From assembly GCA_020466095.1 (NCBI GenBank), contig CM035809.1, forward strand, positions 24,502,455-24,566,454: a DNA stretch of 64,000 bases, in the 5' to 3' direction. The notes under the pieces were generated by a model, which was not told where the DNA came from, searched no databases, and worked only from the letters and a program-made list of their open reading frames with translations. The position numbers were made by a program, and so were the translations under genes. Origin of the DNA: Chlorops oryzae (lineage: Eukaryota > Arthropoda > Insecta > Diptera > Chloropidae). Shown here piece after piece: positions 11,579 to 22,620 of this stretch; within the stretch, counting starts at the first letter, position 1, and the number at the start of each line of letters is the position of its first letter.

Positions 11579-13920
11579 ATTGTGGATCTGGGTTCCTGAG
11601 GCAAAATTTGACAGAAATAAAGGGGGCCGAGTCTACCTATGTTTGCTCTGCCTAACCTTCAATCCTGAAGCTTTCCAATCGGTTGTAATTGATTCTAGAA
11701 AGAATCGATTTTCAGCCGTTCAAAAGTGATCGAATTCGATTCCAAACTTCCTCCTAATGGGGTCGTAAATTGTAGAAGGAAATTCGACTTTTTTTTTTGG
11801 TCACCCTGGTGAAACCCTCCGATCTTCCTCTCTATGCCGTCATATACATAAAAAGGTACATGTATCTACATACCTTGAAATTTTAAAAAATTTTCAACCA
11901 TTAAGGACTTCACTGTATCACTGAAATTTGAAAATCATTTCGAGTCGGATTAAGCATCAAATCACACCGCATGGACATAAAAACACACTCTAGAGAATTT
12001 TCCAAGCCAAGAATGCTATGAAAATCTTTCGTTTTTTTTTCGCCTCCCTCCCAAATTCTAAATTGTTCGTCGCATCAAATAACACAAGAAATTCCTCTAA
12101 AATCCAAAACAAAAAAAAAGAAGCAAGAACTTGCATAATCTTGTCCATTCGAATGAGCCTCGATGGCATGAGAGCGAGAGCATGTGTGCAACACAAAATT
12201 CCAACAAAACTATCGCACAGACAGACAGACCGACGGGCACACAGACGCATTATTATAATATCCGGCACCAATTTCAATATCAAACAAGAAAAAAACAATG
12301 TGGGAAAGCTATCAACAAAAAGAAAAATAAACAAAACAAAAGTGGTTTTATTTCGACAAAAATAAAAAAAAAATAGAATAGAATGGAGAGACGAAAAGGA
12401 AGGGTATTGAACTGATCTGCATAGAGCACCGCAAGCAACACCCACAAGAGCAGCGCAACATGCGGGCGCATGCATCGGCAGCAGGCATTTCTGATGTCCC
12501 TCGTGTGTCTCCTCCTCTTCTTCTTTTGTGTGTGTGGTGGTGTAAGCTTCATAGACTTCATTTGAGGACCGTATCTTTTATTTTAAGAATTTTATTTATT
12601 TCATTCAAATTCACTCGTTTCAAACAATTTCATTTATTATAAATTTAATTCATTTAATAAAATCTAAAACAGAAAATCATTTCCCCCCAAAAGTTCCCAA
12701 GAATTCCCTTCGCAAAGGCAGCCACAGAGAGCAAGCATCGATTAACAAAAAATGTGTAGAAATGTAGATATGTATCTCGACACATACTATACATCCCCAA
12801 GCCCACACTCAGTTTTCCGGAAATGTTCGCTCTATCAGTTAAGAGAGCCTTAAGTGCCTCAGACATTAGCAATAAAACTAGATAAAAAGTGGAAAAGTTT
12901 AACACACAAAAAGCAATTGATATGACTTCTAAACGTACATGAGAACGAAATCAAAGCAAAACTTGAGTGCGAAAAGAAATTCCAGAGAGTACACACACAC
13001 AGACACACAGATTTGGGGAAAACACAAGACTACTTTCAAACTAAATTGACTACAATTTGAGTGACAGGAAAGCATAGTTGGGGATGCAAGGACATTGGAG
13101 GTAGTGCGGGAAAATTTTTCAAAATTTTAAAAAGAATTTTTACGTAAGAAAAAAGAAAAAGGGGAACTAATAAATGGCAAGGTGTTGAGAAGGTATTCTG
13201 CAAAGAAAGTAATCGGTCCGAAAAGTAATCAGGTGAATTTGATTCTGGGAAGAACACTATGTGAGGGCTGAAAGTGTCCCCTATAAAGATTCGAAACACT
13301 GTCGACTCTGGATACAGTGAAGAATTTTTAACGAGACATTTCACACTATCAAGGCTCAACTTTTTTATGTTAGTGACCGGGAGCCCCAGAATAGGTTATA
13401 GTATTCTATCCGGTCCTTAGCTACAGCCCCTTAGGGAGTACCGTGGTGCCTGTGTTGCTGTAACTCCACCAAAACATGCCGATTCGGTCCATGAGGCGAA
13501 ATCGGTACACTGTATTTATAAACAGTTGGACCTTTCAAGTCAGATGGAACCACAGGGCAGGCGCTGTCTAAACCCATTTTTTGCCGGAACAAAATTAATG
13601 CAAATTTTGTTGTCTGTCAAATATGGGTAAAACAATTCAAAGTTGTAATAAGAATCGTGTACTCGGAATCGAGAAGTCGGTACTGTTCTATCAATCGTTC
13701 ACAAGGGATCCTAAATATTCAGCTCTAGAAAGAATCGCACTTGTGGAGGGCTACAAAGACTCTCGATAAATGGTCAAAGTACTGGGAATCGAGAAACCAA
13801 TTTTTACTCGAAATCGAAAAGTTTATAATCGAGTCCTTCGAGAGGTCCTTGATATTTCTACTATAAAAAATATACTTTAAAAAAATATATAAATATCAAT
13901 CCTAGCTGACTCTAGAAAAA
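11579..13920. other. no gene recognised
   Basis: Unique-looking AT-rich sequence with CA-, GT- and A-rich stretches. The long minus-strand frame at 11990-12475 is rich in F, L and C and follows A-rich low complexity on the other strand, so it is not treated as a gene. A CA run lies near 12991-13006. Confidence 0.5.
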
Positions 13921-14040
13921 GGTCCGATTTGGGCTAGGGAATTCTGATTGAAGAGTACTCGATTTCACTCACCCATTGCCTACTTGCCGACATATATGGG
14001 GCAACTCTTCAATCAGAATTGCCTAGTCTAAATAGGAACC
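13921..14040. repeat. long hairpin, inverted arms over a 47-nt loop
   Basis: Arms 13934-13956 and 14004-14026 are inverted copies over 23 bp with a single mismatch; the core is AATTCTGATTGAAGAGT. Weaker pairing extends outward to about 13921 and 14040, giving roughly 36-bp arms around a 47-nt spacer. It could be a very short MITE or an expressed hairpin RNA. The loop is long for a canonical pre-miRNA. No target duplication was identified. Confidence 0.6.
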
Positions 14041-14951
14041 AAAGGATCAAAACTGAATGCACTCAGAACCGAATAGTTTTTCGATCCATTTTAGAAAAGT
14101 GCTTTCACTATGATCAAAGCACAAAGTCATCCCCAGTTATGAGGCCTTCAAAATATACGAAAAAGAGTTTCATGTAATCGAGGAGGGCTTTTATCGAAAT
14201 AAGTTCAATTCAAAAGGAAAATATAGTTTCAAAATTGTAGGTTCTTTCACTGTATGAACTCTAGAGTATACATCTTTAGAAGACCCTTAAAATTTTCTCA
14301 TAATTTCTACCTATTTGCATCGATAAAGTCATTAAAAATCCATGAGATTCAAAATGCAACCCTGTGCTTTAACAACTGACTTTCTGGCAACATTTTTCAA
14401 TGGCAGGGTTGCATTATCCTCGAAGTTCTTACAGTGCACGAATTTTCTTTTGTTTTCCCTCACTATTTTACGTACACACTTAAGGAAACCCTTGACTTTT
14501 CCTGAAAGAGCACAACAAGCTTTTCATGCTTGGCATGCAATCTTTTCCTACGCCACAAGTTGTCATACAAAAAACCAAGAACAAGAAGAAGAAGCTGAAT
14601 GAAACTGAGAAGAAGAAAGAAGAAAAAATGGGAATCACTTGAGAAACATTGATTTTGTAAGTTTTTCACTCAAGTTCTTGTGAAAAATCTTATAATTTTC
14701 CTCAGTTTTGTTCTAAGTACAAGTGTTGGAGAGCATGGTTGAAAGCGTGAAAACAAAAAACAAGAAAGGGAAAAAGATAAAAAAGACGATGAAGAAAGTT
14801 TCAAAAGTCAATCTGTAGTCCTTGCAATGATAGTTGGCAATCTCCGTCGTGGTTGGCCGTTTCGTTGTGTTCGGGGGTTTCCTTACATTTCTCAAACGTT
14901 GAGATAGAAGATCATGAGGGCGGACTTCAAAACTATGCGCTTTTGATATAA
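14041..14951. other. no gene recognised
   Basis: AT-rich sequence containing short open frames (for example 14342-14602) without recognisable motifs. Mariner copy 1 begins just downstream after the TA at 14952-14953. Confidence 0.5.
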
Positions 14952-14974
14952 TATTAGGTGTAGTAAAAAGAAAT

Positions 14975-14991
14975 TTTTTCATTTCCATTTT
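14975..14991. repeat. 17-bp insert in mariner 5' terminal repeat
   Basis: Copy 2 reads straight from GAAAT into CCATTATTTTT, as does the 3' end of copy 1. Here 17 T/C-rich bases separate these two halves. The local pattern TTTCCATTTTCCAT suggests replication slippage. It would displace the inner half of the transposase-binding site, so this end is likely impaired. Confidence 0.85.
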
Positions 14992-15155
14992 CCATTATTT
15001 TTCCAATAGATGGCGTTATTTATCTGCATCTCGCGTTGTATAAGTCCGATCGTGTTCCGCTAGGGGGCATTAGAAAGATGACAGTTCCTACTAAAAAAGC
15101 TTTTTTGACACTTTTTGGATTGATTGATTCAGTTTTGTTTGAGAGCTTGTCAAAG

Positions 15156-16181
15156 ATGGACATCAGCAAAGAGAAAATTCGCTACATTTTACAGTTTTTC
15201 TTCGATAAGTGAGAAAACGCAAGCCAGGCGGCTGAAAATGTGAATAGCGTTTATGGACCTGATACTGTAACAGCCAATCATGCGCAATTTTGGTTTCGTC
15301 GATTCCGTTCCGGTAACTTCGATGTCAAGGATGCACCACGCACTGGAAGGCCAATTGTCGAAAATGTCGATAAAATCATGGAAATTATCGAGTCCGACCG
15401 TCATGTTAGCACTGTTTTGATTGCAAAAGAGCTAAAGATTGCACAAAAAACCGTTTGGAGCCATTTGAATAAGGCTGGATACACAAAGAAGCTCGATGTA
15501 TGGGTGCCACACGAGTTAACGCAAAAAAACCTCATAGACCGAATTTCCATTTGCGAATCGCTGCTGAACCGCAACAAAATCGACCCATTTCTGAAGCGGT
15601 TGGTGACTGGTGATGAAAAGTGGGTCACTTACGACAACGTCAAGCGAAAACGGTCGTGGTCGAAACACGGTGAACCGGCGGAAACGGTGGCCAAGCCAGG
15701 ATTGACGGCCAGGAAGGTTTTGCTGTGTGTTTGGTGGGATTGACAGGGAATTATCTACTATGAGCTGCTCCCATACGGCAAAACTCTTAACTCGGAACTC
15801 TACTGTCAACAATTGGACCATCTGAAGGAAGCAATCGCCCATAAGCGGCAAGCTTTGGCCAATAGGAGAGGAATTGTGTTCCATCAGGACAACGCCAGGC
15901 CACACACATCGATAGTGACTCGCCAGAAGCTCCGGGAGTTTGGTTGGGAGGTTCTTCTGCATCCACCTTATAGTCCGGACCTGGCACCAAGTGATTACCA
16001 TCTGTTCCTGTCCATGGCGAACAATTTTGCTGGTGAAACATTCGCTTCAAGAGAGGCTTCTGAAATTCGACTGTCTCAATTTTTTGCTAATAGGAACGAG
16101 GGCTTCTATGAGAGAGGCATAATGAAATTACCTTTAAAATGGCAACAAGTTATCGAACAAAACGGCGCATATTTGACGTAA
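15156..16181 (+). pseudogene. mariner transposase, two in-frame stops
   Basis: From the ATG at 15156 the frame runs 341 codons to TAA at 16179-16181, the usual mariner length. It is broken by TGA at codon 19 (15210-15212, glycine in copy 2) and TGA at codon 196 (15741-15743, tryptophan in copy 2). The N-terminal third is the helix-turn-helix DNA-binding region. WVPHEL sits at residues 116-121. The catalytic triad is visible as D153 (TGDEKW), D245 (HQDNARPH) and D280 (APSDYHLF), with 34 residues between the last two. The enzyme would cut and paste the element at TA sites. Both stops are single-base changes with no frameshift, so the loss is probably recent. An earlier TTG or ATG start cannot be excluded. 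Confidence 0.93.
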
Positions 16182-16260
16182 ATCGGGTCATTCTAACTAT
16201 CTTAAATAAAGCCCTCAATTTAATGCAAAAATAATGGATTTCTTTTTACTACACCTAATA

Positions 16261-16884
16261 TATAGGGATTCTTTTTTTTTAAATTTATTAATTTTATATA
16301 CTCGTATGTATGTGAGGAAGTTTTTTTCTCATGCCCCATCCTAACCCTCTGACAGTCATAATGTAATTTAAGACAAGGTCCAATTTGATGCTTGATACTG
16401 AAATATTAAGACACAGCGACGACATTATGTCTTTGAAATTCTAGAGGATACGAATGGACGCCAAAAGAAAAATCACTTTGAATTCAATTTACACAAGAGA
16501 ACAGTAAAAAAAAAAAAAAAATGAAAAAAGACATAGAAAAAAAGGGCAAAAAAAAAGAAAAAAATTTTGTCTTGAAAACTGAGTTATATTAAGCCTGATG
16601 GTATCTAAGGATAAAGGCAAGAGAAGTATGAGTGCCTCTGCCGTTGGAGGCCACTAAAAAGAGATGACATTCGCTAAGAGTTATCGGCTTTCAAACTAGA
16701 CATTGATATAGGCTACAGATGTGTTGAAAAAAATATTTATGAACAAATAAGGATGTTAAAGGAACACCAATTAACCCTTTAACATCGAAATGTATGAAAG
16801 AAATAAGTTGAGGGAAGATCATGTTATTTAGAAAGTTCTTCCGGTATTGTTTTTAAACAGGGCTTTATCTCGATTTTTGGGACA
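16261..16884. other. no gene recognised
   Basis: AT-rich flank of mariner copy 1 with an A-run near 16507-16525. A TTAA followed by CCCTTTAACATCG at 16774 resembles the left end of the short TTAA elements at 26.3 and 33.6 kb, but no right partner was found. Confidence 0.45.
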
Positions 16885-16888
16885 TTAA

Positions 16889-17036
16889 CCCATTTGCTCC
16901 CGATTAACTCGAATAACAAAAAGATCAATTGGAACCTTTTTTGAGGTTGAACTTTTCTTAACAGTTCCACAATAAAATTTACCCAATTTTTCTGAATTTC
17001 GACTGATGTTAAGCTTAAGTCATGGTCTTAAATGGG
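16889..17036. mobile_element. candidate TTAA-flanked MITE
   Basis: TTAA (16885-16888 and 17037-17040) flanks a 148-bp segment ending in CCCATTT and AAATGGG. The left end CCCATTTGCTCCC resembles that of MITE D (CCCTTTTACTCCC). The terminal repeat is only 7-8 bp, so chance is possible. Its right part is included in the 104-bp tandem duplication that follows. Confidence 0.4.
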
Positions 17037-17179
17037 TTAAGAACAATAAAAATTTAATATTTCTGATTTCTCTAGATAAAATTTACCCATTTTTATGAGT
17101 TTCAACTGATGTTAAGTTTAAGTCATGGTTTTGAATGGGTTAAGAACAATAAAAAATGGAATATTTCTGATTTCTCTAG
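16972..17179. repeat. 104-bp tandem duplication
   Basis: Positions 16972-17075 and 17076-17179 are two head-to-tail copies with no net length change. They share ATAAAATTTACCCA, ACTGATGTTAAG, AATGGGTTAAGAACAATAAA and GATTTCTCTAG in register. Divergence of several percent shows it is not very recent. No gene is involved. Confidence 0.9.
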
Positions 17180-19530
17180 AACAATTTAAGTGACTTTGGG
17201 AATGTATTTCAGTACTAATAGTCAGGTGCTCACCAAGAGGGTGGGTTTCGAGGGTTAAAGCCCCCGAAAGAAGGGGGAATTTTAGTTTTTTAGTGCCTAA
17301 AAATCCTTCTGTAGTAAAATTCTGTGTACGAAAATGCCAATGAAGCTGAAGAAAGTGTTCCCAGTAAGCACTTTCTCCAACAAAAAAAGGATTTGCCTTT
17401 ATTTTTGTGAAAATCTCCCCCAAAAGAGCTGCACTTCATAGTGATTTACTAGCATTCAGATAACAATTTGGCATGTCTAAGTCAATCTCTTCTATCACAA
17501 ATTATCCAGGATATTCCCACCTAAACGTGACTACGTGCCAGTGATCTCAGTCAAAACTCTATAACCCGGCCTTATATAATTCGAACTGAATCGATTGGAA
17601 TGGAGGTTGTTCTGCGATTACATAACAGGGGCGTACTCCACGATTCTTTGAGGGGTTCAAGTCTTCTACGAAATGCCGAAAATCCCTAGAAAGTTATTTC
17701 ATTTTAGAGCTTTGTAATGCCATAAATCCCACTCCTCTCGAAAAACTCTCTATGTACGTCCATGCAGCAGACAATTTTTAATTTCTATTATTTTATGCTA
17801 TTTTTTAAAATAATTTTTCTCATTAGACTATTTAGCAGAAACCCTGATTTGAATACAAGTTACCAATACATGACAAATTCATGTTTCCATTTTTGAATAC
17901 CACCCCCTCTCAAGAATGAGTGATCGATGACTTACCTAAAACGAGAAAGAAAAAGAAAATAAATTAGATTTTTGTTGATGTTATGGGTTAACACTTAAAG
18001 TGCCTGCATTAAGTAAAAATCAGTACCGAAATCCTTCAAAAACCGACAGGCAAGACATTAAAATTTATTTTTTTTTTTTTTTTTCTCTCTCCCACATTTC
18101 ATTACCCACCTTCACAAAAACCGCTTCAAAGACATTTTCGATAATTTTTCAAAAATTAATATTGAAATGTCATAAGAAAAATAAAGGTCCGAACACATCA
18201 TCGACACCTTTCGAGACAAGACAAGGCAAGAAAAAAAAGAAAACAACAATGCCCGAACAAGTTCCAATTTGTCAGAAGATATTAAAAAATTATAAAAAAA
18301 AAAAATTTAAAAAAAATTATTTGTTCTTCTTTCTACGTTTCTTCTCATTTTCGCCGCTGTTCGAAAAATGTTGCCCTCAAAATAAACTTAATTAAAATTT
18401 AATAATTGCAATTGGAGAGCGACCGGCGGCACGCTGCACCGTCTCTCGTGCCAAGTCAAGGTGACAATTTGAGTTGGAGCAATGTTAAATAAAACAATGA
18501 AGAAGAAAATAGGAAAAAAAATGTAAAGAAAAATACAGCAACAAAGACAACAACAAATAGGAGGAGCGAAAAAAGTTTGGTGTCAAGTTGAAGAAAAAAA
18601 AAAAAGTACTAAAACCGCTAAATGGCGGGGAAGAAAGAATTCTGCAAAGTTTTTCAATTAAACTTTTACGCTTTTGTCGTTCGTTCATAGTTCATCGATG
18701 ACAAAAAAAAAGAGGGGGTGCCGACATGCAGCGAGGGGGAGTTGTGGTGAAGATAGTGTCTTGCATGTGGGCGCAACAGCAAGAGTTTTTAAAAGAAGAA
18801 CAAATTTCTTATCGGAGCACTCACAAAACATAAGACACAAGACAATACTGCAAATTGCTTTTTAATCGATAAGAAATAGTTCCGCAGACAGAAAAATACA
18901 AAAGGAGAAAAGTTTTCAGTTATTGAAATAGATAAGAAAACGTAATGCGGGAAAATAGTTCTCGAAGTCAGGAGTTTCGCTTTCGAAATGATGATTTTTT
19001 TAATTAAAATTGCGGTCGTCTTCACGTTGGGAAAAATTGCAGGAAAAAAAATTATTAAAGAAAAAAAGGGAAGAGATTTTAAGGTATAAAAAAATATTGG
19101 AAAAAATTAATGAAAATAAGAGAAAATAGGCCAGAGAAATTTTTTATAATAAAGATAAAAAAAACTACTTACTTATATAAAAGAAAATAAATTAAATTAA
19201 ACTAGAAAAATAAAATAAATTATAAATTAAAAAAAAAAATTTTAAAAATATGTAAATAAAAAAAATATTTGAAAAACGGTCCCATCGAAAGAAATCAAGG
19301 ACCCGTGCGAGTTAAAATCTAGGAGCCTCTGGGACAGCAAAGATAAATGGTCACTATTGTTTTACATAGGGGCATAATTCGCTTTACAATGGGAAAAATT
19401 TGACCTTTTCAGAATCCTCCCACTTTAGCAAGACCTGCATTTAACGCTGTCTTCTTCCTTTCTCTATGCCAACCACTCTTTTCCACTTCACTCTTAAGCT
19501 TTAGCAAAATAATCTTAAAAGTGAATGAAG
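17180..19530. other. no gene recognised
   Basis: AT-rich with T-rich 18068-18085 and mixed A/T low complexity around 19020-19280. The 131-codon frame at 18000-18395 is K/F-rich low complexity and is not called a gene. Confidence 0.5.
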
Positions 19531-19534
19531 AGTT

Positions 19535-19730
19535 AATACTCTTATCCTTGCTCTTATCTCTTTCTTTCTCCCCTCTCTCACCGAGCTATCATCTGTCCGA
19601 ATAAAAGACATGGCTCGCTTTATAAATGAGTCTAACTGGCTCCATCAAATGGGTAACTAGGGAGGCATGCCTTCCAACGTGGTATCACAACGGGCCCATA
19701 TGCGGCCACCCTTACCTAACCTATCCTTTC
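19535..19730 (+). mobile_element. non-LTR retrotransposon 3' relic (RNase H type)
   Basis: In one frame the sequence encodes SLTELSSVRIKDMARFINES followed by NWLHQMGN and a stop (TAG near 19658). This parallels the C-terminus of the non-LTR copy at 50.7 kb, where the tail reads SLTGLSEIKVTDIARFIRKS then NWLPH and stop. The non-coding part also matches: GTGGTATCACAACGGGCC here against GTGGAATCACAATGGGCC there. The 3' edge is near the TTACCTAACC-type sequence at about 19715-19725. The 5' edge is uncertain and no target duplication was found. Confidence 0.6.
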
Positions 19731-22147
19731 TACTTTGTAAGCCACCGTCTTCGATGCTGGTTGCTGGACTTGAACAAATCATTGACGACAATTTCAAGAC
19801 CTAAGCATAGTAGGCGATTATAAAATTTAGATCATATTAAAAGGAAAACATATTGGTTTTTCTTCTGACTTTGGGTAGGAATTGTTCAGATTTGTAATGG
19901 CTTAACGGAATCAAGGAGCGCATTTAGTATACTGAAAGAAGTATAGTTTTTCTATATTTTAATAGAAAAAAATTCGAAAAGTTTCTACCGACTTGGGAGC
20001 TATGGGGTTCAGAGGTGGAAACAATCGTAATATTTTTGAACATTTTTTTAATTTGTATTCGTAGCTACCAGATGGGAGTTTTTTTTCGGATAAGTAAGTA
20101 CTGTAGCTATTTCCAAGTCTAGGGGCACACCATTTTCATAGACAGGAAAATGAAATGTGGAACGTGTTGCGAGATGCAGACATAAATAAAGAGAGCAACT
20201 TAATTCGCGACCACTCTTTTTGAGTTCGATTTAAAATCGATCTGTAGCCAAGCGGACAAAACCAAATATTGGAATTCGATGCATTGGATTTTCTAAGTAC
20301 TTTTAGAAACTGGAGTCAAATTTTTGAATCGCATTTAACGAGTTGCAACGTGTAAAGGGACTATAAAGAAAAAATTTAAAAATAATTAATAAAATATTAT
20401 TTCAGTACTTCAATGATGCACCAATAATAGGTCAGAGAACTCTTGATTGTGCTACCCTTAAATAGCGAGAGAAAGAGAGAACTGAAACCTTCTAACTTAG
20501 CCTTCCAAAAATCCGTTAAAGACCCCCATTCGAGAAGAAACTTCCTTCAGGCGACTTAAGGTAAAATTGCAATTTATTAATTCGCATAAAGCTTGACACC
20601 AAAACACTTCGAACGGCACGAAACGACACGAAACGACCGACACCACACGCCGAACCGACAAAAATTAATAACCGCTTACCATACAACTCTTTTTATGAGC
20701 AACAAGCAACGCCTCTAATGCAATTAAGTTATGCTAAGTGACCACCTCAAAAGCGCTGGGCACACATACATACATAAGTAAATAAGTAGCTACTTCATGC
20801 ACCACACCGCACCACATTCTTCCACCTTCGCGGGTCTGAGCAATTAACATATTTAAAAGTGCGATACGCTTTATTTTACTTTACACACTATAAAGCAATG
20901 CAGTTTTTTTTGATTTATATTAAAATAAAAAAGCACAGAAATTGTTGCGTTCCACACTTTTTCTCGTTGTGTATTTACTTTCCATATGAGTGCATCTCAA
21001 AGGGGAAATTGATTCAGCACATGCAAAGCCGGTGCATCATCATCATCACCACCACCATCGTCGTCTCTTCCTCGTCGTCTCTTCCTCGTCGTCAGGGCGA
21101 AACAACTTCATAAGGCGAGCGCGTGTAAATTTAGAAATTGTTGCTCGAAGGTAGATGGGCAGGCAGGCAGGCAGGCCCACGGATGACGCGATGGACAGAG
21201 CGATAGGTAGATGGATAGATAGATAGGTATATGGATGAACGGAAAGATGGATAAGTGGACTATGCATGGTTGAACGATTGAGCCTAAACATGAATTCTGC
21301 ATCCGTAACCGAATGCTTAATGACCATACAAAACCATGTTTGTGCGTGTGTTCGTGTGTGTTTGCGATGAAAGTTACGATACGAACGCTTGTTGGCGTGT
21401 GCGCGATTTGCCATTAATTTGGACCATAAAATGACAGAAAAAAAAATTGAATTTTTCCTTTAAAAAAGAATTCCGACTGCAATTTAAAAAGTGTGGCAAC
21501 AACTGCAGCATGTGGCATGCGGCATTCGGCATACAAAATCCTTCATCGACGATGCGCTTAGATGGCTTTGCATCATGGTCTCTTGCCTCCTTTTTTTGAA
21601 GTGCACTCAACTTTATGTTGAAGTTTGGAAGAATCATACTTCTTCCTGTTTTTTTTTTTCTCCAATTTCTTTTCTTCTTTTAGGTTTTCTTTTTTTTATT
21701 TCAACTTTTCCTAGCAATTTACTGTAATTAAAGATGCCCTCCTATTGTGCATGGTTATAAGGCGGAAAGCAAATCAAGAGCAGCTGAAGGTGCAACAATG
21801 AAGGGCTTTGCGCTGTCCGCCAGTGATAAATTGGTTCAATTAGGAGATCGTATGTATGCGAGGTGTGAACAGAAAGTTCAATGAATGAAGAAGTTTGAAG
21901 TCATCAGCTTCATCATCATTTAGATATGACAGCATGTCTGGCTCTCCACTGATTGCATGAGACACTACATATAAATGGTTAAATAGTAATGGAAATGGAG
22001 TATCACTGGCTTTTTGTGACAAACTCGACCCTGTTTATGGACTTTGGAGCATACTTTTAAGAAAGCAAAGAATGTCCTATCATTACATTACTGACAAAAT
22101 TTTTTTTTATCCTGCTTTCATTTACTGCACTTACGCCATATATTTGG
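19731..22147. other. no gene recognised; simple repeats
   Basis: Contains GCAG/GGCA repeats at about 21160-21176, a GATA/TAGA-type tetranucleotide region at about 21203-21235, and ATC/CAC and CGTCGTC trinucleotide tracts near 21036-21095. A CGAAACGACACGAAACGACC direct repeat lies at about 20618-20640. No coding or mobile element was recognised. Confidence 0.5.
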
Positions 22148-22620
22148 TTATCCGGAGATATTTTAACCCTTATCCGTTGCCAAAAAGCATATTACTATTA
22201 CAAGATATTCAAATATCTATTTATCCGGACATATAAATCTTGGTACATTCAATATTAACTTCTTAAAGTAATATGAAAGTCCCATAAGAGCTATATTTTA
22301 GCTTATCCGGACTCACATTTTCCCGTTTATCCATTATCCGCTTTTTTTAAACAACAGCCATTACCTTAAAAACCGTATATTCCCTTATCCGAACTTACAT
22401 GTTACCCTCTATCTATTATCCGCTTTTCAAAAATAACAGCCATTCACATAACACACGTAATTTCGTTTATCCGAACTAACATACTCACCTGTATCTATTA
22501 TCCGTAATATAAAAATAAGTATATCCTGACAATGTATATAAATTGCATATCCGCTTATCCGGACCGTCATCTGCCCATTTATGTGTTATCCGTTATGCGG
22601 AAAATGCAATTACCCATTAT
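22148..22620. repeat. degenerate TTATCCG tandem array
   Basis: TTATCCG(G/A)A or a close variant begins near 22148, 22221, 22313, 22385, 22467 and 22555, spacing 72-92 bp. Within the last four units a second ATTATCCG follows after roughly 20-30 bp (22333, 22415, 22497, 22586), then runs such as ACAGCCATT in two units. This is an old tandem repeat with a doubled TTATCCG motif. Reverse-complemented the motif is CGGATAA, which contains GATA-like and ETS-like cores. TTATCCGGA also resembles the ends of many pogo-type transposons. Function unknown. Confidence 0.7.

Larger units (their letters stand above)
14954..16258 (+). mobile_element. mariner transposon, copy 1 (D,D34D, inactivated)
   Basis: This 1305-bp element is bounded by TA duplications (14952-14953, 16259-16260). 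Its ends start TTAGGTGTAGTAAAAAGAAA, and the 3' repeat extends to 32 bp when compared with copy 2. The 5' terminal repeat is interrupted after 21 bp by 17 extra bases (14975-14991) absent from copy 2. The size and single transposase frame are normal for mariner. The protein most resembles the mellifera/cecropia group of mariners as I remember them; that subfamily call is tentative. Copy 2 lies inverted at 52149-53434. Apart from the 17-bp insert and a 2-bp gap the copies align without indels. Confidence 0.95.

Noticed and set aside
11990..12475. 161-codon minus-strand open frame
   Set aside because: F/L/C-rich low-complexity translation with competing frames on the opposite strand.
15516..16001. 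161-codon minus-strand frame inside mariner copy 1, with its twin at 52404-52889
   Set aside because: Antisense shadow of the transposase; its length in both copies reflects their shared sequence.
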